From Microbacterium sp. MM2322 (GTDB lineage Bacteria > Actinomycetota > Actinomycetes > Actinomycetales > Microbacteriaceae): 64,000 nucleotides of DNA. Each line of letters starts with the position of its first letter. Position 1 is the stretch's first letter. Of the stretch, positions 48,494 to 57,028 are shown in pieces. Where the stretch lies: NCBI RefSeq assembly GCF_964186585.1, contig NZ_OZ075067.1, positions 682,001 to 746,000 of the forward strand, written 5' to 3'. The translations under genes were made by a program, and so were the position numbers. The notes beneath the pieces are model-generated. The model saw only the letters and a list, made by a program, of their open reading frames with translations. It was not told the DNA's origin and ran no database searches.

Positions 48494-50221
48494 GTGGCAG
48501 CACGGCGTCGGGAAGGCGAGAACCTTCCCGACGACCGCGACGCGCGGGCGCGCTACCGACGCATCCTGAGATTCGCGGCGAGAGCGCTCGCCGTCACGTG
48601 GTGGTTCGAACTCTTCCTCCCGCGGATCGGTCTCGGCTGGATCGGCGTGCGAGGTCGCTCGGCGCGGATGCAGCGCATCGCGCGCCGCTTCCACGGCCTG
48701 GCCATCGACCTCGGCGGTCTCATGATCAAAGTCGGGCAGTTCATGTCGTCGCGCCTCGACGTCCTGCCGCCTGAGATCACGAAGGAACTCGAGGGGTTGC
48801 AGGACGAGGTTCCCGCGGTCCCGTTCCCCGAGATCCGGGCGGAGGCAGAGGGCCAACTGGGCGTGAGCCTCGACCGCGCGTTCGCCGTGGTCGAGCCCGC
48901 TCCCGTGGCCGCGGCATCCCTCGGTCAGGCGCATCGTGCGAGGCTCGCGCAGGAGGATGCCGCTCTCACCGGCCTCGATGCCGTCATCCTCAAGGTGCAG
49001 CGCCCCGGCATCCAGCGCATCGTCGACACCGATCTCGCCGCGCTTCGTCGTGTCGGCCGCTGGCTCAGCCACGTCCGTATCGTGTCGGACCGCGTGGACG
49101 CGCCCCAGCTCGTCGAGGAGTTCGCCGAGACGAGCCTCGAGGAGATCGACTACCTCCAGGAAGCCGCGAACAGTGAGCGGTTCGCCGCGAACTTCGCCGG
49201 CGACCCCCGCGTCGGCGTCCCCGCGGTCGTCTGGGAGCGGACGTCGCGGCGCACCCTCACTCTCGAGGACGTCACCGCGATCAAGATCACTGATCACGAG
49301 GCGCTGCGTGCGGCGGGCATCGACCCCGACGAGGTGGCGCAGGTGTTCGCCTCCGTCATGTTCGACCAGGTGTTCACGCACGGGTTCTTCCACGCCGACC
49401 CGCATCCGGGCAACATCTTCGTCACGCCGCTGCCGGGAACGGATGCCGACGGTGCCGCGACCCCGCCGTGGCGGCTCACGTTCATCGACTTCGGGATGAT
49501 GGGCGAGGTCCCGCCGAACCTCCGGAACGGGCTCCGCCGGCTCATGATCGCCGTCGCCGCGCGAGACGGTGTCGCGCTCGTGCAGAGCATCCGCGACGTC
49601 GGCGTGCTGCTGCCGAGCGCCGACACGACCGAGCTCGAGCGCGCGATGACGCAGCTGTTCGCGCGCTTCGGCGGCATGGGCTTCGCGGAGCTGCGCGAAG
49701 TCGACCCGCGGGAGTTCCGCGCGTTCGCGATCGAGTTCCAGGACGTCGTCCGCTCGCTGCCGTTCCAGCTGCCGGAGAACTTCCTCCTCATCGTCCGCGC
49801 GATGTCGCTGACCTCGGGTGTCTGCAGTGCGCTCGATCCCGCCTTCAATCTGTGGGATGCCGTCGAGCCGTACGCCTCGCGCCTCGTGCGGGAAGAGGGG
49901 CGGAACGTCGTGACCGACGTGCTCCGCCGAGCCGTGTCGGGCATCGCCACGGCCTCCCGCCTGCCGGCGCGCGTCGACGACTTCATCACCCGCGTCGAGG
50001 ACCACCGCATCTCGCTCCCCGACCCGGCTCTCGAGCGTCGCGTCGCCCGCCTCGAGCAACTCGGCCGCCGCACCCTCTCGGGGCTGCTGTTCGCCGCACT
50101 CCTCGTCGGCGGAGCGACGCTGCGTCCCGACGACCCGACCCTCGGCGGGGTCCTCATGACCGGTTCGCTCCTGCCGCTCGCGCACGCTCTGCTGGCCGGC
50201 GTGTTCGGTCGCCGCTGGTGA
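48494..50221 (+). CDS. AarF/UbiB-type (ABC1) kinase-like protein
   Basis: A 575-residue protein of the ABC1/UbiB atypical kinase family, linked in other organisms to isoprenoid quinone metabolism. The start is GTG 48494, six bases after padR. The family motifs are the KxGQ loop IKVGQFMSSRLD, the Ala-rich nucleotide loop AAASLGQ, VILKVQRPG with the conserved Lys, the catalytic HADPHPGNI and metal site FIDFGMMG. Two hydrophobic segments near the C-terminus (LSGLLFAALLVGGATL and SLLPLAHALLAGVFG) would anchor it in the membrane. Confidence 0.93.
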   Translation: MAARRREGENLPDDRDARARYRRILRFAARALAVTWWFELFLPRIGLGWIGVRGRSARMQRIARRFHGLAIDLGGLMIKVGQFMSSRLDVLPPEITKELEGLQDEVPAVPFPEIRAEAEGQLGVSLDRAFAVVEPAPVAAASLGQAHRARLAQEDAALTGLDAVILKVQRPGIQRIVDTDLAALRRVGRWLSHVRIVSDRVDAPQLVEEFAETSLEEIDYLQEAANSERFAANFAGDPRVGVPAVVWERTSRRTLTLEDVTAIKITDHEALRAAGIDPDEVAQVFASVMFDQVFTHGFFHADPHPGNIFVTPLPGTDADGAATPPWRLTFIDFGMMGEVPPNLRNGLRRLMIAVAARDGVALVQSIRDVGVLLPSADTTELERAMTQLFARFGGMGFAELREVDPREFRAFAIEFQDVVRSLPFQLPENFLLIVRAMSLTSGVCSALDPAFNLWDAVEPYASRLVREEGRNVVTDVLRRAVSGIATASRLPARVDDFITRVEDHRISLPDPALERRVARLEQLGRRTLSGLLFAALLVGGATLRPDDPTLGGVLMTGSLLPLAHALLAGVFGRRW

Positions 50222-50302
50222 CGCCGGGATGCGGGGAGCCCGCCGCCTAGGATGATTCCGGCGCACCGGCACAGCACTGACGGCGCGCGCAGAGGAGGCG
50301 GC

Positions 50303-50860
50303 ATGGCCGACAATCGCAGGACCTGGATTCTTGTCGACGGCGAGAACATCGACGCGACGCTCGGCGGATCGATCCTCGGGCGGCGTCCGCAGCCCGACGA
50401 GCGTCCGCGCTGGGACCGCATCCTCTCCTTCGTCGCCGACCAGTGGAACCAGGAAGCGCGCGGCCTGTTCTTCCTGAACGCCTCGATCAACCTGCCGATG
50501 TCGTTCGTCCAGGCCCTCCTGGCTCTCGGGTACCAGCCGGTGCCGCTCTCGGGCGACCCCGACGAGAAGGTCGTCGACCTCGCCATCCAGCGGACGCTGA
50601 AGGCGCTGCAGGCCCACGGCGACGATGTCGTGCTCGTCAGTCACGACGGCGACTTCGTCGACGACCTGGGCGTGCTGGCCGACGGCTCCCGTCGCATCGG
50701 CGTGCTCGCCTTCGAGGAGTTCCGCAACGCCGGGTTCGCTCAGATCCCCGGCATCCGCTTCTTCGACTTGGAGTACGACGCGAGCGCCTTCGACGCGCAG
50801 CTGCCGCGCGTGCGCATCATCCCGATCGAGGAGTTCGACCCGGAGCAGTTCCTGCGCTGA
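50303..50860 (+). CDS. NYN-domain protein (PIN-like RNase fold)
   Basis: The ATG at 50303 follows GAGGAGG; 185 residues. The NYN/LabA-type fold shows WILVDGENIDATLGG (first acidic strand), DEKVVDLAIQRTLKAL and VVLVSHDGDFVDDL (second acidic cluster), as in metal-dependent RNases of the PIN superfamily. Target RNA is unknown. The segment LNASINLPMSFVQALLALGYQPVPLSG is typical. A TAGGAT hexamer lies at 50248-50253, so the mRNA has a leader of some 45 bases. Confidence 0.88.
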   Translation: MADNRRTWILVDGENIDATLGGSILGRRPQPDERPRWDRILSFVADQWNQEARGLFFLNASINLPMSFVQALLALGYQPVPLSGDPDEKVVDLAIQRTLKALQAHGDDVVLVSHDGDFVDDLGVLADGSRRIGVLAFEEFRNAGFAQIPGIRFFDLEYDASAFDAQLPRVRIIPIEEFDPEQFLR

Positions 50861-50866
50861 GCGGGA

Positions 50867-51901
50867 TCAGGCGAAGCGCACCCAGTTCGCGCCGCGCCCC
50901 GTCTCGTACCGGCCCTGCAGGTGCAGGTCGGTGCCGTCGATCCGGTAGAGCGAGACCGTCGTCGACTGCTCGCCCGCCGCGACCAGCAGCGTGCGGTCGG
51001 GGCTGACGGCGAAGCCGCGCGGCTGCGTCTCGGTCACGACGAAGCCGGCGGGCTCGGCGAGTGAGCCGTCCGCGCCGATGGGGAGCGCGGCGAGGGTGCT
51101 CGCGGTGCGCTCGGACGCCCAGACGACTCCGTCGGTGAGGTGGATGTCGGCGCCCCACACGTAGTGGTTCTTCCGCGGGTCCTCGTCGATCACGCTGTGA
51201 CGCAGCTTCTCGGACGGGTCGTGCGCGGGGGTCGAATCGACGAGGTCGAGCGTTCCGGTCGACGGGTCGCGGTGGTAGCGCAGCACCTCACCGGTGAACT
51301 CGGTGAGGACGTACACCGTCTGCTCGTCGTCGCTGAACGCGAGGTGGCGCGGACCGCTTCCGGCGGGAGCCGCGGCGGTCGGCGCGTCGAGCGGCGACAG
51401 GGCGAGGTCGTCCCCGAGCGCGAACTGCGCGACGAGGTCGGTCTCGAGCGACACGAAGTACGCGTGCCGTCCGTCCGCGCTGGCCAGCACGGAATGGAGC
51501 CGAGGGAAGCGGACCTCGGCCGAGGGGGTCGAGACCTCGCCGCCATCGCCGACCGCGCACACGATGCCGTAGCCGCCGGAATAGGCCGCCCCAAGGAGGG
51601 CCGACCCGTCCCGCGTCAGCGACAGGTAGTTCATCGCGCCGCCGGGCAGCGACACCCGCGACTGCGGCGTCAGCACGCCGGTCTCACGATCGAGCGAGAG
51701 GGTCAGGATGCCGGCATCCGAGTTGTCGTCGTCGGCTTTGACCGAGGCGTAGACGAGGCCGCGCTCGGCATCGACGGCGAAGTTCGAGCACCCGGTGGTC
51801 CCCGGGGTGACGGAGAGGCGATCGAGTCCGGCATCCGTCACACGGAACGTGCTGATCGAGGAGTCACCGGCATTGGCCACGAGGACGAGCGAAGAGGACA
51901 T
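50867..51901 (-). CDS. lactonase-fold seven-bladed beta-propeller protein
   Basis: A 344-residue protein of the 6-phosphogluconolactonase (YbhE/Pgl) type beta-propeller family. It has repeated blades (VANAGDSSISTFRV, NFAVDAERGLVYASVK, GPRHLAFSDDEQTVYVLTEFTGEV, PRGFAVSPDRTLLVAAGEQSTTVSLYRI) and the typical GANWVRF end. It could hydrolyse 6-phosphogluconolactone, but a structural or other role is equally possible. The ATG at 51901 lies six bases after TACGAT on the minus strand. It is convergent with the NYN gene, six bases apart. Confidence 0.88.
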   Translation of the reverse strand: MSSSLVLVANAGDSSISTFRVTDAGLDRLSVTPGTTGCSNFAVDAERGLVYASVKADDDNSDAGILTLSLDRETGVLTPQSRVSLPGGAMNYLSLTRDGSALLGAAYSGGYGIVCAVGDGGEVSTPSAEVRFPRLHSVLASADGRHAYFVSLETDLVAQFALGDDLALSPLDAPTAAAPAGSGPRHLAFSDDEQTVYVLTEFTGEVLRYHRDPSTGTLDLVDSTPAHDPSEKLRHSVIDEDPRKNHYVWGADIHLTDGVVWASERTASTLAALPIGADGSLAEPAGFVVTETQPRGFAVSPDRTLLVAAGEQSTTVSLYRIDGTDLHLQGRYETGRGANWVRFA

Positions 51902-51907
51902 GATCCG

Positions 51908-51913
51908 ATCGTA
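51908..51913 (-). promoter_or_regulatory. -10 hexamer of the lactonase-fold gene
   Basis: Minus strand TACGAT, then CGGATC, then the ATG at 51901. Confidence 0.45.
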
Positions 51914-51951
51914 TGCCGCAGCCCGCAGGCAGTGCCTCGTCCACCCGGGAG

Positions 51952-51957
51952 TAGGGT
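51952..51957 (+). promoter_or_regulatory. -10 hexamer of the short ORF/TauE-SafE transcript
   Basis: TAGGGT, then CGACGC, then the ATG of the nine-residue ORF at 51964. No comparable hexamer is placed to make the transporter itself leaderless. Confidence 0.5.
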
Positions 51958-51963
51958 CGACGC

Positions 51964-51993
51964 ATGCGTTTCGTGTCGGATCTTCTCTCGTGA
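51964..51993 (+). CDS. nine-residue leaderless upstream ORF
   Basis: ATG 51964 lies six bases after TAGGGT, so the mRNA should begin on it. It reads MRFVSDLLS and stops at TGA 51991-51993, which overlaps the GTG start (51990) of the transporter as GTGA. This would place translation of the transporter under control of ribosomes finishing the short ORF. It has no Cys or Met run that would suggest a particular sensed amino acid. Confidence 0.5.
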   Translation: MRFVSDLLS

Positions 51994-52787
51994 CCACGTC
52001 TCCGACCATCGACCGCACCCCCCGCTATTACCTCGGCGCGCTGTCGATCGGTCTGCTCGCGGGGCTCATGTCGGGCATGTTCGGTGTCGGCGGCGGCACG
52101 GTCATCGTGCCGCTTCTGCTCACCCTTCTCGTCTTCGACCAGCGGCGCGCGGCAGGAACGTCGCTCGCGGCGATCGTGCCCACCGCCGCAGTCGGCGTCA
52201 TCTCGTACGCCGCGGTCGGCGCGGTGGCCTGGATCCCCGCGCTCATCCTCGCGGCCGGCGCCGTCATCGGCGCGCAGGTCGGCACGTGGCTGCTCGCGCG
52301 ACTGCCGCAGAATGCGGTCCGGTGGGGGTTCATCGCCTTCCTCGCGCTCGTGATCGTCATGCTGTTCATCGTCATCCCCTCGCGCGACGCCGAGGTGGCG
52401 CTCACCTGGGGAACCGGCATCGGATTCGCGGTCCTCGGCGTCTTCACGGGAGTCATGGCAGGTCTCCTCGGCGTCGGCGGCGGCGTCATCGTCGTGCCGG
52501 CGCTCATGTTCCTCTTCGGCACGAGCGACCTCATCGCCAAGGGCACGTCGCTGCTGATGATGATCCCGACGGCGATCTCGGGGACGATCGGCAACCTCCG
52601 TCGCCACAACGTCGACCTTGTCGCCGCAGGTGTCATCGGTGTCGCCGCCTGCACCACCACCGCCCTGGGTGCCTGGCTCGCGACTCTCGTCGACCCGTTC
52701 ACCGCGAACGTCCTGTTCGCCGTCTACCTCACTTTCATCGCCGTGCAGCTCTCGATCAAGGCCGTCCGCGCGCACCGCTCCCGCTGA
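51990..52787 (+). CDS. TauE/SafE-type (TSUP) membrane transporter
   Basis: The GTG at 51990 gives 265 residues with eight to nine helices. Two family repeats begin with LAGLMSGMFGVGGGTVIVPLLL and MAGLLGVGGGVIVVPALMFL, the Gly-rich signature of sulfite exporter TauE/SafE proteins, followed by AGTSLAAIVPTA and KGTSLLMMIPTAISGT. Family members move sulfur oxyanions or organic sulfonates; this substrate is unknown. No sulfur genes are adjacent. It is preceded by a nine-codon ORF whose stop overlaps the start. Confidence 0.9.
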   Translation: MTTSPTIDRTPRYYLGALSIGLLAGLMSGMFGVGGGTVIVPLLLTLLVFDQRRAAGTSLAAIVPTAAVGVISYAAVGAVAWIPALILAAGAVIGAQVGTWLLARLPQNAVRWGFIAFLALVIVMLFIVIPSRDAEVALTWGTGIGFAVLGVFTGVMAGLLGVGGGVIVVPALMFLFGTSDLIAKGTSLLMMIPTAISGTIGNLRRHNVDLVAAGVIGVAACTTTALGAWLATLVDPFTANVLFAVYLTFIAVQLSIKAVRAHRSR

Positions 52788-52812
52788 CCGGACCCGCCCA
52801 GGGCCCGGACGG

Positions 52813-52818
52813 TAGGAT
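52813..52818 (+). promoter_or_regulatory. -10 hexamer of the MaoC-MaoC-murB operon
   Basis: TAGGAT, then CGTCCG, then the GTG at 52825. Confidence 0.5.
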
Positions 52819-52824
52819 CGTCCG

Positions 52825-53271
52825 GTGCCTGTGAATCCCGAGTTGCTCGGTCGTGCGTTCCCGCCGACCACCCCGTACCTCGTCGGCCGCGAGAAGGTCC
52901 GCGAGTTCGCGCGCGCCGTCTTCGCGACCGACCCGCAGCACGACGACCCCGCCGCGGCCCAGGCTTTCGGCTACGCCGACGTCGTCGCGCCGCCGACGTT
53001 CGCGATGGTGGTCCAGGACATCACGCTGCAGCAGCTGTTGAGCGAGCCGGACTCCGGCATCGTGCTCGAGCGGGTCGTCCACGCCGAGCAGCGCTTCCGC
53101 TACACGCGGCCCATCGTCGCCGGCGACGAGCTGTCGGCCGTCTTGACGGTCACCGGCATCCGCTCCTTCGGCAAGGGCGCGATGGTGACGAGTGAGGCCG
53201 AGATCACGGATGCCGGTGGCGACCACGTCGTCACGGCGACATCCGTCCTGCTGGTGGGAGGCGACGAATGA
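52825..53271 (+). CDS. MaoC-like dehydratase subunit (FAS1-type, HadA-like)
   Basis: A 148-residue hot-dog-fold protein: PELLGRAFPPTTPYLVGREKVREFARAV, VAPPTFAMVVQDITLQQLL, HAEQRFRYTRPIVAGDEL. It lacks a clear hydratase active-site motif, as expected for the structural subunit in HadA/HadB-type pairs. Its stop overlaps the next MaoC gene (ATGA), which supplies the motif. Together they probably dehydrate 3-hydroxyacyl chains in fatty acid elongation; the exact substrate is unknown. Confidence 0.85.
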   Translation: MPVNPELLGRAFPPTTPYLVGREKVREFARAVFATDPQHDDPAAAQAFGYADVVAPPTFAMVVQDITLQQLLSEPDSGIVLERVVHAEQRFRYTRPIVAGDELSAVLTVTGIRSFGKGAMVTSEAEITDAGGDHVVTATSVLLVGGDE

Positions 53272-53675
53272 TCCCTCTCGAGATCGGCGCCGTCGTCGCC
53301 GAGCGCACTGTGCACCTGACGCGCGCGTCGCTCGTCCGTTACGCGGGAGCGTCGGGCGACTTCAACCCCATCCACTACAACGACGCCGTCGCCGAGCGCG
53401 TCGGACTCCCCGGCGTCCTCGCCCACGGCATGCTCACGATGGGCCTCGCGGTCGAGACGATCGTCGAGTGGCTCGGCGACTCGGGCCGCATCCTCGAATA
53501 CGGCGTGCGCTTCACGCGCCCCGTCGTGGTCGACAGCGAGTCGGGCGCGGACGTCACCGTGGTCGCGAAGGTCGGCGCCGTCGACGACGACACCGTCCGC
53601 ATCGATCTGACCGTCAGCCACGAGGGCACGACGGTCCTCGGCAAGGCGCAGGTGCGCGTGCGCGCGGCATCCTGA
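53268..53675 (+). CDS. MaoC-like hydratase/dehydratase (HadB-like)
   Basis: A 135-residue hot-dog-fold enzyme. The hydratase-2 motif YAGASGDFNPIHYND (with catalytic Asp and His) is at residues 25-40, followed by GVLAHGMLTMGLA. It is the catalytic partner of the upstream subunit, with a four-base overlap. Its stop shares one base with the murB start (TGATG), so the three genes are translated as one unit. This order, two MaoC genes then murB, is common in Actinobacteria as I recall. Confidence 0.9.
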   Translation: MIPLEIGAVVAERTVHLTRASLVRYAGASGDFNPIHYNDAVAERVGLPGVLAHGMLTMGLAVETIVEWLGDSGRILEYGVRFTRPVVVDSESGADVTVVAKVGAVDDDTVRIDLTVSHEGTTVLGKAQVRVRAAS

Positions 53676-54811
53676 TGCCCGAGATCACTCCCGTCCCGCT
53701 CTCGCAGCTGACAACCCTCCGCGTCGGGGGGACCCCGCAGCGGACCGTCGAGGCACGGACGACCGACGAGCTCGTCGACGCGCTCCGCGACGTCTGGTCG
53801 ACGGGGGAGCGGTGGCTGGTGCTCGGCGGCGGCTCGAACCTGCTCTTCGGCGACGACGAGTTCGACGGCACCGTCATCCTGGTCCGGACGACCGGCATCG
53901 AGCGGCTCCCGTCGCCGACCCCCGGGCACGTGCGCCTCAAGGTGCAGGCCGGCCACTCCTGGGACGACCTCGTCGCGCAGACGGTCGCCGCGGGCCTCAG
54001 CGGGATCGAGGCGATGGCGGGCATTCCCGGCACCACCGGTGCCGCGCCCATCCAGAACGTCGGCGCCTACGGTCAGGAGATCGTCGAGACGCTCGTCGAG
54101 GTCGAGCTGATCGACGAGGCGACCGGGGACGTGTCGGTGGTGCCGGCATCCGATCTCGGTCTCGGTCTTCGCACCTCGGTCTTGAAGAAGCACTACGGCT
54201 CGGTGCCCGAGCGCTCTGCGGTCATCCTGTCGGTCACGCTCGAGCTCGCCCAGGTCGGCCACGGCGCTGTCCCCGTCCGCGGGGCGCAGTTGCGCTCGGC
54301 GCTGGGACTTGACGCGGATGCCGCGGTTCCGCTCGCGTGGATCCGCGAGACCGTCCTCGAGATCCGCGCCCGCAAGGGCATGGTCCTCGACGAGGACGAT
54401 CACGACACGTGGAGCGCCGGCTCGTTCTTCCAGAACCCCGTCGTCTCGGCGCAGTTCGCGGCCACGCTTCCCGCGGAGGCGCCGCGCTGGTCGATGGCGC
54501 CGGAACCCGAAGCAGACCGCGTCATTCCGCTCGACCAGTTCACCGGGTTCGTCCCGCCTCGCGTGGGGGGACCTGCGCCCGTGAAGATCAGCGCCGCCTG
54601 GCTCATCGAGCAGGCCGGCATGCGCAAGGGGTTCCGCCTCCCCGGCTCGCAGGCGTCGCTCTCGACGAAGCACGCGCTCGCGCTCACCAACCGGGGCCGC
54701 GCGACGGCCGAAGAGGTCGCCGCACTCGCCCGGCTCATCCAGCAGCGCGTGCAGTCCGAGTTCGGCGTGCTGCTGCAGCCCGAGCCGGTGCTCTTCGACG
54801 TCGAGCTCTGA
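53675..54811 (+). CDS. murB: UDP-N-acetylenolpyruvoylglucosamine reductase
   Basis: A 378-residue FAD enzyme that reduces UDP-GlcNAc-enolpyruvate to UDP-MurNAc for peptidoglycan synthesis. It shows TTLRVGGTPQ, the FAD loop LVLGGGSNLLFGDD, GIEAMAGIPGTTGAAPIQNVGAYGQEI, the catalytic Ser region in WSAGSFFQNPVV, and the KISAAWLIEQAGMRKGFR end. Length fits the longer actinobacterial MurB. A conspicuous palindrome follows. Confidence 0.95.
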   Translation: MPEITPVPLSQLTTLRVGGTPQRTVEARTTDELVDALRDVWSTGERWLVLGGGSNLLFGDDEFDGTVILVRTTGIERLPSPTPGHVRLKVQAGHSWDDLVAQTVAAGLSGIEAMAGIPGTTGAAPIQNVGAYGQEIVETLVEVELIDEATGDVSVVPASDLGLGLRTSVLKKHYGSVPERSAVILSVTLELAQVGHGAVPVRGAQLRSALGLDADAAVPLAWIRETVLEIRARKGMVLDEDDHDTWSAGSFFQNPVVSAQFAATLPAEAPRWSMAPEPEADRVIPLDQFTGFVPPRVGGPAPVKISAAWLIEQAGMRKGFRLPGSQASLSTKHALALTNRGRATAEEVAALARLIQQRVQSEFGVLLQPEPVLFDVEL

Positions 54812-54824
54812 GGCGCGCGTTCGA

Positions 54825-54887
54825 CGCCGAAGTCCCGATACGGCCGGAAATAGCGCGCCCATTCCCGGCCGTACCGGGACCTCGGCG
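54825..54887. repeat. 63-bp near-palindrome between murB and the aminotransferase
   Basis: Arms 54825-54847 and 54865-54887 match at 21 of 23 positions, with a 17-base centre that itself has GGAAAT/ATTCC symmetry. It lies between two convergent genes and may be a bidirectional terminator or an intergenic palindromic repeat. Confidence 0.8.
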
Positions 54888-54909
54888 ATCGTCGCCGGGG
54901 TCCGGCGCG

Positions 54910-56109
54910 TCAGGCGAAGAGGCGCTGCAGGCGCTGGACGCCCTCGAGCAACTGGTCCTCGCCGAGCGCGTACGACAAGCGCAGGTAGCCCGACGGGCCG
55001 AACGCCTCGCCCGGGACGACCGCGACCTCGGCGCGCTCGAGGATGAAATCGGCGAGCTCGAGCGACGTGTCGATGCGGACGCCGTCCCACTCCCGGCCGA
55101 GGAGACCGGTGACGTCGGGGTAGACGTAGAACGCACCGTGCGGGTTCGGGACCGTCATGCCGGGGATCTTCGCGAGTTCCGCGACGATGAGCCCGCGGCG
55201 GCGGTCGAACGCCTGCCGCATGCTCTCCGCCTCGTCCTGCGGACCCGTGAGAGCGGCGAGGGCAGCGCGCTGCGCGATGTTGTTGACGTTCGAGCTGAGG
55301 TGCGACTGCAGGTTGGCGGCGATCTTGATGGCGTCGGCAGGCCCCACCATCCAGCCCACGCGCCATCCGGTCATCGCATAGGTCTTCGCGACGCCGTTGA
55401 CGAGGATCGTCTGCCCGGCGAGGTCGGGCACCGCTTCGACGATCGACTGCGCCCGGGCGCCTTCGTAGACCAGGTTCTGGTAGATCTCGTCGCTGATCAC
55501 CCAGATGCCGTGGGTGAGGGCCCATTCGCCGATGGCCTTCGTCTCGTCGGGCGTGTAGACCGCGCCGGTCGGGTTGGACGGCGAGACGAAGACGAGCACC
55601 GTGGTCTTGTCGGTGCGAGCGGCCTCGAGCTGGTCGACGGTGACCTTGTACTCCTGGTCGGCCCCGGCGAACACCTCGACGGGCACACCGTCGGCGAGGG
55701 CGATCGCCTCGGGGTACGTGGTCCAGTACGGCGCGGGAAGCAGGACCTCGTCGCCCGGGTTCACGACCGCCTGGAACGCCTGGTAGACGGACTGCTTGCC
55801 GCCGTTGGTGACGATGACCTGCGACGGCGCGACCTCGAGCCCCGAGTCGCGGAGGGTCTTGCCGGCGATCGCTTCACGCAGCACCGGCAGACCGGCAGCG
55901 GGCGTGTAGCGGAAGTTCGCGGGGTCGCGGAGGGCCTCGGCAGCGGCATCCACGACGAACTGCGGCGTCGCGAAGTCGGGCTCTCCGGCGGCGTAGGAGA
56001 TGACCGGTCGGCCGGCGGCCTGCAGGGCCTTGGCCTTGGCATCGACCTTGAGGGTCGCGGACTCGGCGATGGCGGTCAATTTGCGGGAGAGCGGGGCGCG
56101 TTCGGTCAC
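54910..56109 (-). CDS. class I pyridoxal-phosphate aminotransferase, aspartate-type
   Basis: A 399-residue PLP enzyme (aspartate/prephenate-type AT, subgroup I-beta). Landmarks are [66 protein letters not shown], the PLP-Lys site [19 protein letters not shown] and the C-terminal [10 protein letters not shown]. It likely interconverts aspartate and oxaloacetate, and may serve other amino donors. The GTG start follows TACGCT by six bases on the minus strand. Confidence 0.92.
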   Translation of the reverse strand: MTERAPLSRKLTAIAESATLKVDAKAKALQAAGRPVISYAAGEPDFATPQFVVDAAAEALRDPANFRYTPAAGLPVLREAIAGKTLRDSGLEVAPSQVIVTNGGKQSVYQAFQAVVNPGDEVLLPAPYWTTYPEAIALADGVPVEVFAGADQEYKVTVDQLEAARTDKTTVLVFVSPSNPTGAVYTPDETKAIGEWALTHGIWVISDEIYQNLVYEGARAQSIVEAVPDLAGQTILVNGVAKTYAMTGWRVGWMVGPADAIKIAANLQSHLSSNVNNIAQRAALAALTGPQDEAESMRQAFDRRRGLIVAELAKIPGMTVPNPHGAFYVYPDVTGLLGREWDGVRIDTSLELADFILERAEVAVVPGEAFGPSGYLRLSYALGEDQLLEGVQRLQRLFA

Positions 56110-56115
56110 CCTCCG

Positions 56116-56121
56116 AGCGTA
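56116..56121 (-). promoter_or_regulatory. -10 hexamer of the aminotransferase gene
   Basis: Minus strand TACGCT, then CGGAGG, then the GTG at 56109. Confidence 0.5.
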
Positions 56122-56157
56122 GCGTCGGGGACCGCCCCGGCGCGGGGTGTGTCGCGG

Positions 56158-56931
56158 TCAGCGCGTGGGTCGCGTGAGGATCTCGTTGCCGGACTCGAGG
56201 ATCGCCACGGTGTGCTCGGTGTGCGCCGTGCGGCATCCCGTCGCGCTCCGGAGGGTCCAGCCGTCTTCATCGACCTTCAGCTCGTCGGTGTCGACCATCA
56301 CCCAGGGCTCGATCGCGAGCATGAGGCCCGGACGCAGGCGGTAGCCGCGGCCGCCGCGGCCGATGTTCGATACATGGGGGTCCTGGTGCATCGTCGTGCC
56401 GATGCCGTGCCCGCCGAACTCCGTGTTCACGGGGTAGCCCGCCCCGGTGAGCACGTCGCCGATGGCAGCGGAGATGTCGCCGATACGGGCACCGGGCTGG
56501 GCGGCCTCGATGCCGGCGGCGAGGGCTTGCTGGGTCGCCGTGATGAGCGGGTCGTTCTCGGCGTGCGCGCCGCCGCCCACCGTGAAGCTGATCGCAGCGT
56601 CGGCGGCGACGCCGCTCGTCTTGATCGCGAGGTCGAGCGTCAACAGGTCGCCCGCGACGACGCGCTGGTCGCGCGGCCGGCCGTGGAGGACGGCGTCGTT
56701 GACGGCGGTGCAGATGTAGTGACCGAACGGGCCCCGGCCGAACGACGGTGCGTAGTCGACGTAGCAGGATTCGGCGCCCGCGCCGAGGATCATGTCCTTC
56801 GCCCACGCGTCGATCTCGAGGAGGTTGGTCCCCGGCTTCACCCGCTCCTTGATGCCGTGCAGGATGTCGCCGACAAGTCCACCCGTCACGCGGGCGCGGT
56901 CGATCTGGTCAGGGGTGAGGATCTCGATCAC
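56158..56931 (-). CDS. map: methionine aminopeptidase, type I
   Basis: A 257-residue metalloenzyme that removes the initiator Met from new proteins. The metal ligands are in LLTLDLAIKTSGVAADAAISF (Asp pair), GHGIGTTMHQDPHV (His), MLAIEPWVM (Glu) and HTEHTVAI (late Glu). The GTG at 56931 (MIEILTPDQIDRA when read as Met) is preferred because family members start this way, although an in-frame upstream TTG exists. Transcription appears to start from the TATGAT region (56967-56972 on the minus strand), giving a short leader. Confidence 0.93.
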   Translation of the reverse strand: MIEILTPDQIDRARVTGGLVGDILHGIKERVKPGTNLLEIDAWAKDMILGAGAESCYVDYAPSFGRGPFGHYICTAVNDAVLHGRPRDQRVVAGDLLTLDLAIKTSGVAADAAISFTVGGGAHAENDPLITATQQALAAGIEAAQPGARIGDISAAIGDVLTGAGYPVNTEFGGHGIGTTMHQDPHVSNIGRGGRGYRLRPGLMLAIEPWVMVDTDELKVDEDGWTLRSATGCRTAHTEHTVAILESGNEILTRPTR

Positions 56932-57016
56932 GAGGCAGTCCGTTCGGTCGGCAGGCGCAACCAGCAATCATACGTCCGCGGGCGCCCGCATGGTCGGGAC
57001 CGCCCCGCGACGCACC

Positions 57017-57022
57017 TAGGCT
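57017..57022 (+). promoter_or_regulatory. -10 hexamer of the pnuC-nadR operon
   Basis: TAGGCT, then CGTCGT, then the GTG at 57029. Confidence 0.55.
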
Positions 57023-57028
57023 CGTCGT

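Noticed and set aside
48464..50644. A 726-codon minus-strand frame
   Set aside because: Antisense to the AarF/UbiB gene; no recognisable domain.
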